A stretch of 6,283 nucleotides of DNA from Planctomycetota bacterium (GCA_021160785.1 JAGHBX010000236.1:1-6283), one strand, 5' to 3'. Counted from the first letter of the stretch, positions 1 through 6,265 are shown. Made by a program: numbers and translations. The notes: generated by a model not told the origin, from the letters alone.

Positions 1-1
1 G

Positions 2-898
2 CCGGCGTCTCAGGAGGAGACGCAGGAAGCGACTCATAAACCGCCGACCGCGGGATCGATTATCACCGATATGGTGCCGGAAAATATTGTCGGGGCGATG
101 GCGCAGTCGAAGTTCCTTTCGGTCATATTCTTTTCACTCTTACTCGGTGTCGCTCTGAGCACAGTCGGAGAAAAGGCGCAGCCCTTAATAGAACTGTTCG
201 ACGCGCTCAATTCGGTGATGCTCAAAATCACCGGCTGGATCATGCACCTTGCGCCGTTCGGAGTCTGTGCGCTCATGGCCTACATCGTCGGGAATCTGGG
301 GATCGACGTCATTAAAGACCTCGCCAAATACATGGCGACAGTCGTCCTGGGCCTGGGCATCCACGCCTGCGTCACACTGCCGATACTCCTGTTTGTTTTT
401 GCACGGTATTCGCCCCTGCGATTCTTTCGCCACGTCTTCAGCGCAGTAGCAACGGCATTCAGCACCGCAAGCAGCGCGGCAACCCTGCCCATCACAATGG
501 ACTGCCTCGAAGAAAACGCGGGCATATCCAACAAGGTAACCAGCTTTGTGATTCCATTGGGCGCTACCGTAAACATGGACGGCACAGCCCTCTATGAGGC
601 CGTCGCCGCGATGTTCATAGCACAGGCCTACGGAATCGAAATGACACTCGTACAGCAGATCGTGATCATGCTCACAGCAACCCTGGCATCCATCGGCGCG
701 GCGGCGATTCCAAGCGCAGGACTCTTCACAATGATGATCGTCCTAAACACCGTTGGCCTGCCCCTGGAAGGCCTTGCCATGATATGGGCGGTCGACAGAC
801 TGCTCGACATGTGCAGAACAGCCGTAAACGTATGGGGAGACTCATGCGGAACAGCAATAGTAGCAAAACTCGAAGGCGAAAAACTCGTAACATGTTAG
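2..898 (+). CDS. Dicarboxylate/amino-acid:cation symporter (DAACS/SDF family), 5'-truncated
   Basis: This is an inner-membrane secondary transporter that should take up an acidic amino acid or C4-dicarboxylate with Na+ or H+. The frame is open from the first codon of the window, so the true start lies upstream. 298 residues are visible; relatives have about 400-450, so roughly the first three membrane helices are missing. Numbering from base 2, the visible hallmarks are the HP1 serine-rich loop STASSAATLP (154-163), NMDGT in TM7 (191-195), the HP2 tip SIGAAAIPSAG (230-240), and the TM8 set D265, D269, R272, N276 and D280. R272 aligns with the arginine that binds the substrate side-chain carboxylate in GltPh (R397) and EAATs, which favours an acidic substrate over a neutral one. 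The loops resemble animal EAATs as well as bacterial GltP/DctA, so exact substrate and symbol are left open. It converges on the sulfatase gene. Confidence 0.93.
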   Translation, partial: PASQEETQEATHKPPTAGSIITDMVPENIVGAMAQSKFLSVIFFSLLLGVALSTVGEKAQPLIELFDALNSVMLKITGWIMHLAPFGVCALMAYIVGNLGIDVIKDLAKYMATVVLGLGIHACVTLPILLFVFARYSPLRFFRHVFSAVATAFSTASSAATLPITMDCLEENAGISNKVTSFVIPLGATVNMDGTALYEAVAAMFIAQAYGIEMTLVQQIVIMLTATLASIGAAAIPSAGLFTMMIVLNTVGLPLEGLAMIWAVDRLLDMCRTAVNVWGDSCGTAIVAKLEGEKLVTC

Positions 899-908
899 CC
901 AAATGTGG

Positions 909-927
909 CACGGGCATCCTGCCCGTG
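909..927. repeat. Perfect palindrome of 'GTGILPV / HGQDARAT' type between convergent genes; possible bidirectional terminator
   Basis: Arms CACGGGCA (909-916) and TGCCCGTG (920-927) pair perfectly around a 3-base loop, TCC. Read through on the + strand the element gives GTGILPV; read on the - strand it gives HGQDARAT. I recall such peptide strings from many spurious ORFs in planctomycete and verrucomicrobial genomes, which suggests a dispersed REP-like element; that is memory, not something shown here. A second small hairpin, ACCC-TAAA-GGGT (935-946), sits next to the sulfatase stop. Together they fill the 49-bp gap between the two convergent stops. There is no T-run after either stem, so intrinsic termination would be weak at best. 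Confidence 0.6.
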
Positions 928-947
928 ATTTATGACCCTAAAGGGTA

Positions 948-2459
948 TCAGGTCGGCGAATCCCCTGTCTCTTTCAAGTGTCGCGTCAGGACTTTGTGCA
1001 GGTTTGCTTTCTGTTTGGCGTACTTCGGATCGTCGGCCAGGTTGGTCGTTTCCGACGAATCCCCGGCCAGGTCAAAGAGTTCCTCGCGCCTGCCACCGCC
1101 CCCGAAATAGACACAGTATTTCATATCAGCCGACCGGACCATGCGCCCTCCCGGCCGTTCGCTAAAGCCATAGCCAACCTCATCACGCCGGCGCCCCTCG
1201 ATAATCGGCCGCAGACTGCGCCCCTGGACCGCATCTGGAATCGGCATCTGTAGGTAGTCCATAATCGTCGGCAGCAGGTCGACCGAATTTGCATGGGCAT
1301 TGACAACCTTGCCCGCCTCTATCACGCCGGGCAGCCGCATTATCATGGGTACGCGCACGATCTCCTCGTAAAACGCCCCCAGCGATTTGCCTAACATGCC
1401 GCCGTGCGAGCCCTGCATATCGCCATGGTCGCTCAAATAAATGACCAACGTATTCTCACTGAGCCCGCTCTCGTCCAGAGCGTCCAGCAGTCGCCCTATA
1501 TAGGCGTCGATCATCGTCACCTGCGCATAATAGCAGCGGATCATCTCGCGAAAGCCCTTCTCGCCAAGGTGCTTGCCTTTCTGCGCCGGGCCCGACTTAA
1601 CATACGCCTGCGGCATCGGATCGGTTAGCGTCTTCGGAACCGGCGCCTCCGCCGGGTCGTACATGCCGTACCAGGGATCCGGCGCCATCCACAGTGCATG
1701 CGGCGGACCCGCCGAATATGTTAGCATGAAGTTGCGATTGCGGTTGCTCTTGAGCCATGCGACAGCGTCATCGGCCAGCCCACCCCAAAACTCCATCTCC
1801 GCAGGCGCCGCCTGGCGACCGATCGCCATCAGATCCTGCCCTTTGCCCCCCTGCGCCGCGTGATACTGCTCCCATGCCCGGTAGTTCCACTCCGTCGCGT
1901 ACACGCCGGCCTTTTCGATAAACTTCTCACCCGCCTGCGGCGGCGCCGCCTTAAAATGCCGCCGTTTGAGCATATCGCGGCGTGCCGCCATGCGGTCATG
2001 TATAGACAGAGATTTTTTGTAGCATTGCAGGTCGCTCTTAGTCCCAAGGTGCCACTTGCCGATATGCTCGGTCGCATAGCCCGCCGCCGACAGCATCCCC
2101 TCGGTCGTGTTTTTATCGCCCTTTAACGCCGGCGCCTGCGGCTTGCAGTTGACGACTATCCCCGTCGAGTGAGGCCACCGCCCCGTCACCAGCGCTGCCC
2201 GCGTAGGCGAGCAGTACGGCGTAGCGCATACGGCGTTACTGAACCGAACGCCCTCGCGCGCCAGCCGATCCAGATTCGGTGTCTTCACCACCGAATTGCC
2301 GGCACACCCCATTATCGCATGGTTATGCTGATCCATCATCACCAAAAGCACATTGAGACGACGCCCAACATCCCTGCTGCGCCCCCACGCAAGCGCCCCG
2401 CCAAACACCGAAGACAAACACCCAATAGAAGCCGCCCTGACAAAATCACGCCTGTTCAT
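948..2459 (-). CDS. Tat-exported sulfatase, Cys-type formylglycine family (S1)
   Basis: A 503-residue sulfatase that should hydrolyse a sulfate ester outside the cytoplasm; the substrate (probably a sulfated glycan) cannot be told from sequence. The N-terminus carries a twin-arginine signal, NRRDFVRAA, followed by a hydrophobic stretch to about residue 25. Next come the metal-site start D43-Q44 and the core CSPTR (83-87), where Cys83 would become formylglycine; Thr replaces the usual Ser. GKWHLG (134-139) supplies catalytic Lys135 and His137. PPH places His254, and DHG (344-346) completes the metal site, with SHGGMLGK (351-358) after it. The C-terminal domain has the usual ELFDL (460-464) and 'DSSETTNLADDP'. 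The start at 2459 is chosen because it puts RR at positions 3-4 and has AAAGGG five bases upstream; an in-frame ATG at 2516 adds 19 residues with no ribosome binding site. No maturase (anSME/FGE) is in the window. Length is normal for the family. Confidence 0.93.
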   Translation of the reverse strand: MNRRDFVRAASIGCLSSVFGGALAWGRSRDVGRRLNVLLVMMDQHNHAIMGCAGNSVVKTPNLDRLAREGVRFSNAVCATPYCSPTRAALVTGRWPHSTGIVVNCKPQAPALKGDKNTTEGMLSAAGYATEHIGKWHLGTKSDLQCYKKSLSIHDRMAARRDMLKRRHFKAAPPQAGEKFIEKAGVYATEWNYRAWEQYHAAQGGKGQDLMAIGRQAAPAEMEFWGGLADDAVAWLKSNRNRNFMLTYSAGPPHALWMAPDPWYGMYDPAEAPVPKTLTDPMPQAYVKSGPAQKGKHLGEKGFREMIRCYYAQVTMIDAYIGRLLDALDESGLSENTLVIYLSDHGDMQGSHGGMLGKSLGAFYEEIVRVPMIMRLPGVIEAGKVVNAHANSVDLLPTIMDYLQMPIPDAVQGRSLRPIIEGRRRDEVGYGFSERPGGRMVRSADMKYCVYFGGGGRREELFDLAGDSSETTNLADDPKYAKQKANLHKVLTRHLKETGDSPT

Positions 2460-2464
2460 AACAA

Positions 2465-2470
2465 CCCTTT
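2465..2470 (-). promoter_or_regulatory. Ribosome binding site of the sulfatase (decides the start)
   Basis: On the - strand AAAGGG lies five bases before the ATG at 2459. The alternative in-frame ATG at 2516 has no purine-rich site in front of it, so this site supports the shorter protein, whose twin arginines then fall right at the N-terminus. Confidence 0.5.
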
Positions 2471-2830
2471 CACACCAATCAAAATTTAACCGCCTTTGGC
2501 AAAACTTTATTATCATGAAGGTACTGAAGTTTATTTAGCCATCATTCTATCAGATTCGCCCGCCAATTAAAAGACGTCCCCGCCGGCCAGAACTCCGTTA
2601 TTTCGTCCCATAACCGACAAGGGCTGTGAAGGACAAGACGCCGCTCGCGACCGAGAGAGAGTTAACACCTTTTGTTGCAATGAGTTACAGATTCGATTTT
2701 GGCTTCCAGACCGAGAGGCAAAATCCTGGCGTCATTTGGCTTATTTGCCGGTTTGTTTGTGCCGATACTTTGATTACGCAAACGGGTCATCGAGACGAAA
2801 AGAGAAATCAACGCCCTCCTGGCGGAATTT

Positions 2831-2868
2831 ATGCAAAAAATGCAAAAAACCGGGAAATCAGGGCAAAA
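2831..2868. repeat. Direct repeat with phased A-tracts
   Basis: ATGCAAAAA occurs twice in tandem (2831-2839 and 2840-2848), and a third GCAAAAA follows at 2862-2868. The A-runs are about 9 and then about 20 bases apart, close to one and two helical turns, so mild intrinsic curvature is possible. It lies just upstream of the 21-bp repeat array. Any role in promoter architecture is inference. Confidence 0.4.
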
Positions 2869-2895
2869 ACGCATATTTGCCTGTTTACTTAGCGA

Positions 2896-3010
2896 CAAAG
2901 TAAGCTTGATATGAGGCAAAGTAAGCTTGATATGAGGCAAAGCAAACTTGATATGAGGCAAAGTAAATTTGACATGCGGCAGATGAAGCGTGATATACGG
3001 TAAAGTAAGG
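2896..3010 (+). repeat. 21-bp tandem repeat array, five copies plus a fragment
   Basis: Copies occupy 2896-2916, 2917-2937, 2938-2958, 2959-2979 and 2980-3000, with a 10-base remnant at 3001-3010. Each begins CAAAGTAAG-like and ends GATATGAGG-like. Relative to copy 1 the copies carry 0, 2, 4 and 6 differences, so decay is stepwise toward the kinase gene. The period equals two turns of B-DNA, which would place any bound protein on one helix face. The array ends about 55 bp before the kinase start. It may be an operator array for the kinase operon or a neutral minisatellite. Confidence 0.9.
2969..2999 (+). promoter_or_regulatory. Possible promoter of the kinase operon, embedded in the repeat array
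   Basis: A perfect TTGACA (2969-2974) was created by a base change in repeat copy 4; the other copies read TTGATA. Downstream, TGATATACG (2991-2999) in copy 5 resembles an extended -10 (TGn then TATACG, four of six matches). The spacer is 19 bases, longer than the ideal 17, so the call is tentative. A start near 3006 would leave a leader of about 60 bases. Confidence 0.3.
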
Positions 3011-3030
3011 CCTTTTGCAGACGGCAAAGG
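3011..3030 (+). promoter_or_regulatory. Leader hairpin overlapping an AAAGGAG sequence
   Basis: CCTTT(T)GC (3011-3018) pairs with GCAAAGG (3024-3030) with one bulged T and a 5-base loop, giving seven base pairs. The 3' arm holds most of AAAGGAG (3026-3032), the best Shine-Dalgarno match ahead of the kinase. That match lies 32 bases before the GTG start used here, too far for a normal role, so either the hairpin is incidental or folding matters. Low certainty. Confidence 0.25.
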
Positions 3031-3064
3031 AGTATTTTGAAGCTGTTTAGTCGGGAAACGTATC

Positions 3065-5593
3065 GTGAATATCAAAACGATAAACACAAAGAAAGCCGGC
3101 AGGAAATTTGCTGTTTCGGCAATGGTAGCGACAATAGTAGTAGTAGTAGTAGTAGCAGTGGGCATCCTTGCCCGAAAGTGTACCGAGGATTTTGAGAAAA
3201 CCGTTATTTCCGAAACCCAGCAGCGGCTGTTGACGATTGCCGGACTGCAGGCTGATAACATCAGAGATCATGTTTTCGATCACCAGCATGAGCTCCAGAT
3301 GCTTGCCGGTGATTTGCGTATTAAAAACGCCATTATCAATAATGCCTCGGCCCAGGATATTTTGGCTTCTGACGGCTATTCTCCTGAACAGGCTCTATAC
3401 GATATACGCTCACAACACTTTGATGGATTATACAGACTGGATGCCAAAGGAATAATCCAGAGCAGAATACCCTTTAAGGCCGACAGAATGGGGGCTGATT
3501 TCTCACAAAAGCCCGGAGTCAAGGCCGTTATCAAAACCCATAAACCTTATATCAGTGAAAACTTCCCGTTGTTCTCAGGAGACAAATGTATTTCTATCTG
3601 CCTTCCCGTCTTTAAGGACAAGCAGTTTATCGGCATCGAGCGGGCAATGGTGTATCTAAAAACGATAAGCAAAATGGTAGCCGAGATAAAAGTGGGAAAG
3701 ATGGGCTATGCCCAGATTTTTGATGATGATGGGAATGTGGTAGCTCATCCGAAAGATGCTCAGATTAGTAAAGACGTAATCGCAATACGAAAAAAGGAAT
3801 TCGTCGATTATGACTGGTCCGAGATGGAAGCCGTCGTCGCCAGGATGACCAGGGGCGAAGAAGGAGTGGGTAGTTATCATTCGGTGTGGTGGGATGCGGA
3901 CAAACCGAAATTTGTAAAAAAGCTCACGGCTTTTGCCCCGATCAGACTTGGAAACGAATTATGGTCTCTCGGCGTAACAATGGGCTATGATGAAATCTCC
4001 GGCCCGATCAAGGCTTATGCCAGAAATGTCGGTATTGCAGCAGGATTATTGATACTGGTTTTTGGAGGGGTATACTTTCGATTTTACAGGATTCAAAAAG
4101 AAAAAGCAAAACTGACCGCCGAGGCGAAGTCCGCCGATAAACTCCGCTCGATGAACCAACAATTAGCCGCCGAAATCACCGAACGCAAACGGGCAGAAGA
4201 AAAACTGGAAGAAGCCCTAAAGGAAACTGAAGAACTAAACAAATATCTTATTGAAACCACCGCATTGGCCAATGATATGACTGCCAGGGCCGAAGAGGCC
4301 AATATGGCCAAAAGCCAGTTCTTAGCCAATATGAGTCATGAGATTCGTACTCCGATGAATGCCATTATTGGTTTCAGCGACCTGCTGGCGGATGAAGACC
4401 TGACCGATGAGCAAAAAGTGGAGGTTAATATCATCAGAGAATCCGGCAAAAACCTGCTGGCGCTTATCAACGATATCCTGGATTTCTCCAGGATCGAGGC
4501 CGGCCAACTTAGTATTGAGATGATTGACTGCTCATTAGCCGAGTTGCTTAATTCTGTCGGGTCGTTGATGAGACCGAAAGTGATAGAAAAAGGACTTGAA
4601 TTTAAAATTGCCGAAAGCAACGGCCTGCCCGCACAAATACGCAGCGACCCCACTCGTGTGCAGCAATGTTTAATCAATCTTATAGGCAATGCCACTAAAT
4701 TCACCAAAAAAGGACACGTGTACGTAAACGTTTCTTTGGAAGTTAAAGACAATCAACCGTATATCCGCTTTGATGTTGCAGACACCGGCATCGGCATCCC
4801 GAAAGACAAACAGGAGGCAATATTTAACTCGTTCACGCAGGCCGACGGCAGCACAACCCGCCAATACGGCGGCACGGGATTGGGATTGACTATTACAAGG
4901 CAGTTGGCCGAACTCCTCGGCGGAGAGCTTTCTCTAACCAGCGAAGTCGGCCTCGGTTCGGTGTTCTCGCTTCTAATACCCGCTGGCCTGGACATATACA
5001 AGCAGCCGTTTCTGGACAAGCATAATATCTCAGAGATGTTGGAACAACAATACGATACGTCTGAACAAGTCAAATTCTCCGGATCATGCCTGGTAGCCGA
5101 GGATGTTTTGGCCAACCAGATGGTTATCAAGCTAATGTTGGAGAAAGCTGGAGTCCATGTGGCAATTGCAAACGATGGCAAAGAAGCCCTCCGGCAGGCC
5201 CTGGGCAAGTCATTTGATTTGATTTTCATGGACATTCAGATGCCGAATATGAACGGCTATGAAGTAGCGAAGATGCTCAGGAAAGCAGGAATGACAACGC
5301 CGATAGTAGCACTGACTGCTCATGCGATGAAAGGCGACGATAAAAAGTGCATTGAAGCCGGCTGCGACGACTATTTAGCCAAGCCGGTCGAACTCGACCA
5401 ACTTTTCAAGATACTCGATAAGTATCTATCGCCGGCTTGGCAAGACCAGGGTTATTCAGTGGCCGAAGAGATTGATACAATCAAACAGGAAGTTGACATG
5501 CTCTCTGAAATATGTACAGAACCGGACCATCCGGATGAGCAACAAGCCAATAATAAAGTAAAAAACAATCACGCTGATTCAAAAACCAGTTAA
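3065..5593 (+). CDS. Membrane-bound hybrid sensor histidine kinase (dCACHE-like / HisKA / HATPase / REC)
   Basis: An 842-residue sensor that should detect an extracytoplasmic ligand, autophosphorylate, and pass phosphate to its own receiver. Order: basic N-terminus; TM1 (about 16-36) with six valines in a row; an extracytoplasmic dCACHE-like domain (about 40-315) ending with GKMGYAQIFDDDGNVVAHP and a second, membrane-proximal half; TM2 (about 321-341); a coiled coil (about 345-412, with AAEITERKRAEE). The kinase core has H-box MSHEIRTP with His425, N-box Asn538/Asn542, G1 DTGIGIP (573-579) and G2 YGGTGLGL (601-608). The C-terminal receiver has E679/D680, phospho-acceptor Asp723, Thr751 and Lys773, all intact, followed by a polar tail of about 45 residues without Hpt features. 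GTG at 3065 is the first start codon after the in-frame stop at 3038; its ribosome binding site is weak. ATG at 3122 would cut into TM1. It is translationally linked to the next gene. Ligand unknown. Confidence 0.96.
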   Translation: MNIKTINTKKAGRKFAVSAMVATIVVVVVVAVGILARKCTEDFEKTVISETQQRLLTIAGLQADNIRDHVFDHQHELQMLAGDLRIKNAIINNASAQDILASDGYSPEQALYDIRSQHFDGLYRLDAKGIIQSRIPFKADRMGADFSQKPGVKAVIKTHKPYISENFPLFSGDKCISICLPVFKDKQFIGIERAMVYLKTISKMVAEIKVGKMGYAQIFDDDGNVVAHPKDAQISKDVIAIRKKEFVDYDWSEMEAVVARMTRGEEGVGSYHSVWWDADKPKFVKKLTAFAPIRLGNELWSLGVTMGYDEISGPIKAYARNVGIAAGLLILVFGGVYFRFYRIQKEKAKLTAEAKSADKLRSMNQQLAAEITERKRAEEKLEEALKETEELNKYLIETTALANDMTARAEEANMAKSQFLANMSHEIRTPMNAIIGFSDLLADEDLTDEQKVEVNIIRESGKNLLALINDILDFSRIEAGQLSIEMIDCSLAELLNSVGSLMRPKVIEKGLEFKIAESNGLPAQIRSDPTRVQQCLINLIGNATKFTKKGHVYVNVSLEVKDNQPYIRFDVADTGIGIPKDKQEAIFNSFTQADGSTTRQYGGTGLGLTITRQLAELLGGELSLTSEVGLGSVFSLLIPAGLDIYKQPFLDKHNISEMLEQQYDTSEQVKFSGSCLVAEDVLANQMVIKLMLEKAGVHVAIANDGKEALRQALGKSFDLIFMDIQMPNMNGYEVAKMLRKAGMTTPIVALTAHAMKGDDKKCIEAGCDDYLAKPVELDQLFKILDKYLSPAWQDQGYSVAEEIDTIKQEVDMLSEICTEPDHPDEQQANNKVKNNHADSKTS
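3137..3154 (+). repeat. (GTA)6 trinucleotide microsatellite inside TM1 of the kinase
   Basis: Six uninterrupted GTA codons encode Val25-Val30 in the first membrane helix; flanking ATA and GCA codons extend the near-repeat. Slippage would add or remove whole valines, so it changes helix length without shifting the frame. Confidence 0.9.
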
Positions 5594-5597
5594 GGAG
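5592..5597 (+). promoter_or_regulatory. Ribosome binding site overlapping the kinase stop codon
   Basis: AAGGAG shares its two A's with the TAA stop of the kinase (TAAGGAG) and lies six bases before the GTG at 5604. This fixes the start of the receiver gene and implies translational coupling: ribosomes finishing the kinase release exactly at the next initiation site. Confidence 0.85.
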
Positions 5598-5603
5598 ACC
5601 CAA

Positions 5604-6011
5604 GTGAAGTGTTTAATTGTCGAAGATAGTTTTGTGGCCAGAAAGCTGTTGAAGACGTATCTGTCGAGTTGGGCGGATTGCGATATTGCCGTCGATGGAA
5701 ATGAAGCAGTTGTTGCATTCAGGCAGGCTCTGGACGAGAAAGAGCCTTACGACCTGATATGTCTTGATATTATGATGCCCAATATGGATGGTCGCCATGC
5801 CCTCAAGCTTATCCGTCAAATAGAAAGCGAACACGCAATCAGCGGCCTTGACTGCGTAAAAGTGATCATGACGACCGCCCTTGACGACCCAAAGAATGTT
5901 ATAGGATCTTTCAGGGAAGGCTGCGAGGCTTATATAGTCAAACCTGTAAAGAAAGACAAACTGCTCCAGGAAATACAAAACCTCGGACTTCTCAACACAG
6001 TCGGTAAATAA
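5604..6011 (+). CDS. Stand-alone CheY-like response regulator (single REC domain)
   Basis: A 135-residue cytoplasmic receiver with no output domain. The acidic pocket is E7/D8, the phospho-acceptor is Asp55 in LDIMMPNMDG, the switch Thr is T91 in MTTALDD, and the conserved lysine is K113 in VKPV. The domain fills the whole protein, which is normal for CheY/Spo0F-type regulators. The string TTALDDPKNVI followed by GCEAY is one I associate with a group of small receivers found next to hybrid kinases in deltaproteobacteria and planctomycetes. The GTG start is set by AAGGAG six bases upstream. Ten bases separate it from the kinase, so it is almost certainly co-transcribed and either takes phosphate directly from His425 or acts as a shuttle or phosphate sink. 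A target protein cannot be named. Confidence 0.96.
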   Translation: MKCLIVEDSFVARKLLKTYLSSWADCDIAVDGNEAVVAFRQALDEKEPYDLICLDIMMPNMDGRHALKLIRQIESEHAISGLDCVKVIMTTALDDPKNVIGSFREGCEAYIVKPVKKDKLLQEIQNLGLLNTVGK

Positions 6012-6017
6012 GACCAA

Positions 6018-6036
6018 TCACATATTAAAAATGTGA
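6018..6036 (+). terminator. Weak hairpin after the kinase-regulator operon
   Basis: TCACAT (6018-6023) pairs with ATGTGA (6031-6036) around a 7-base A-rich loop, seven bases after the regulator stop. The stem is AT-rich and no T-run follows, so it is a poor intrinsic terminator. It may instead mark a processing site or be coincidental. Confidence 0.25.
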
Positions 6037-6188
6037 GATATGATGCGCGGATTAAGTAGCTTTGCAACAAAATATGACAATTTCTCCCGCGGAAATTCAT
6101 TACCCTAAAGATGATATGGCCTATGGAAAACACTTCAACCCAACCACCAACACGAAGCTGCTGAATTGCTGGGTCGCGTACGTTTCTC

Positions 6189-6217
6189 TTGCTAAATGTG
6201 CCCTGTATTGGTATAAT
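6189..6217 (+). promoter_or_regulatory. Strong sigma70-type promoter with extended -10
   Basis: TTGCTA (6189-6194, four of six matches to TTGACA) is followed at the ideal 17-base spacing by a perfect TATAAT (6212-6217). The bases TGG directly before it complete the extended -10 motif TGnTATAAT. Transcription would start near 6224, giving a leader of about 40 bases to the ATG at 6266. This is the best promoter in the window. Confidence 0.65.
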
Positions 6218-6265
6218 GATTAACTTAGTACGTCACTATGACTTTACTACGGAGCAACTTGTCTT

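Larger units (their letters stand above)
2460..3064. other. Divergent intergenic region, no convincing gene
   Basis: About 600 bp separate the sulfatase (leftward) from the sensor kinase (rightward), so both sets of upstream signals should lie here. For the sulfatase the best -10-like hexamer I see is TAGAAT on the - strand (2544-2549), but its -35 is poor. The stretch 2550-2830 shows nothing I can name beyond a 4-bp-stem hairpin at 2812-2824. From 2831 rightward come A-tracts, a 21-bp tandem repeat, a possible promoter and a hairpin, described separately. An 88-codon GTG-initiated frame (2626-2892, +) and a 199-codon frame on the - strand (2662-3261) are open, but neither shows a usable ribosome binding site or a recognisable domain. 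Confidence 0.6.

Noticed and set aside
907..925. TGGCACG resembling the -24 element of a sigma54 promoter
   Set aside because: The GC of the -12 element is not at the required distance, and the bases belong to the palindrome between convergent genes.
2416..2459. Possible lipoprotein signal (SIGC) in the sulfatase N-terminus
   Set aside because: The -3 position is Ser rather than Leu/Val/Ile, and the hydrophobic stretch before the Cys is too short. The Tat signal explains the region better.
2460..2516. Longer sulfatase start at ATG 2516
   Set aside because: It places the twin-arginine motif 20 residues inside, adds a non-signal-like segment, and has no ribosome binding site.
2649..2717. GACCGAGAG occurring twice, 60 bases apart
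   Set aside because: Only nine bases with unlike flanks; could easily be chance.
2626..2892. 88-codon GTG-started frame on the + strand
   Set aside because: No properly spaced Shine-Dalgarno, no recognisable domain, and its tail is made from the A-tract repeat. It may be part of a dispersed intergenic repeat, but I cannot show that.
2662..3261. 199-codon frame on the - strand with heptad repeats (LPHIKLT-like)
   Set aside because: It runs antisense through the start of the kinase, its repeats are just the 21-bp DNA array read backwards, and both copy-3 changes are non-synonymous in this frame. No ribosome binding site or domain was seen.
6074..6223. 49-codon ATG frame (MTISPAEIHYPKDD...) after the regulator gene
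   Set aside because: No ribosome binding site, no known family, and its 3' end overlaps the strong promoter at 6189-6217. Conservation in relatives would change this view.
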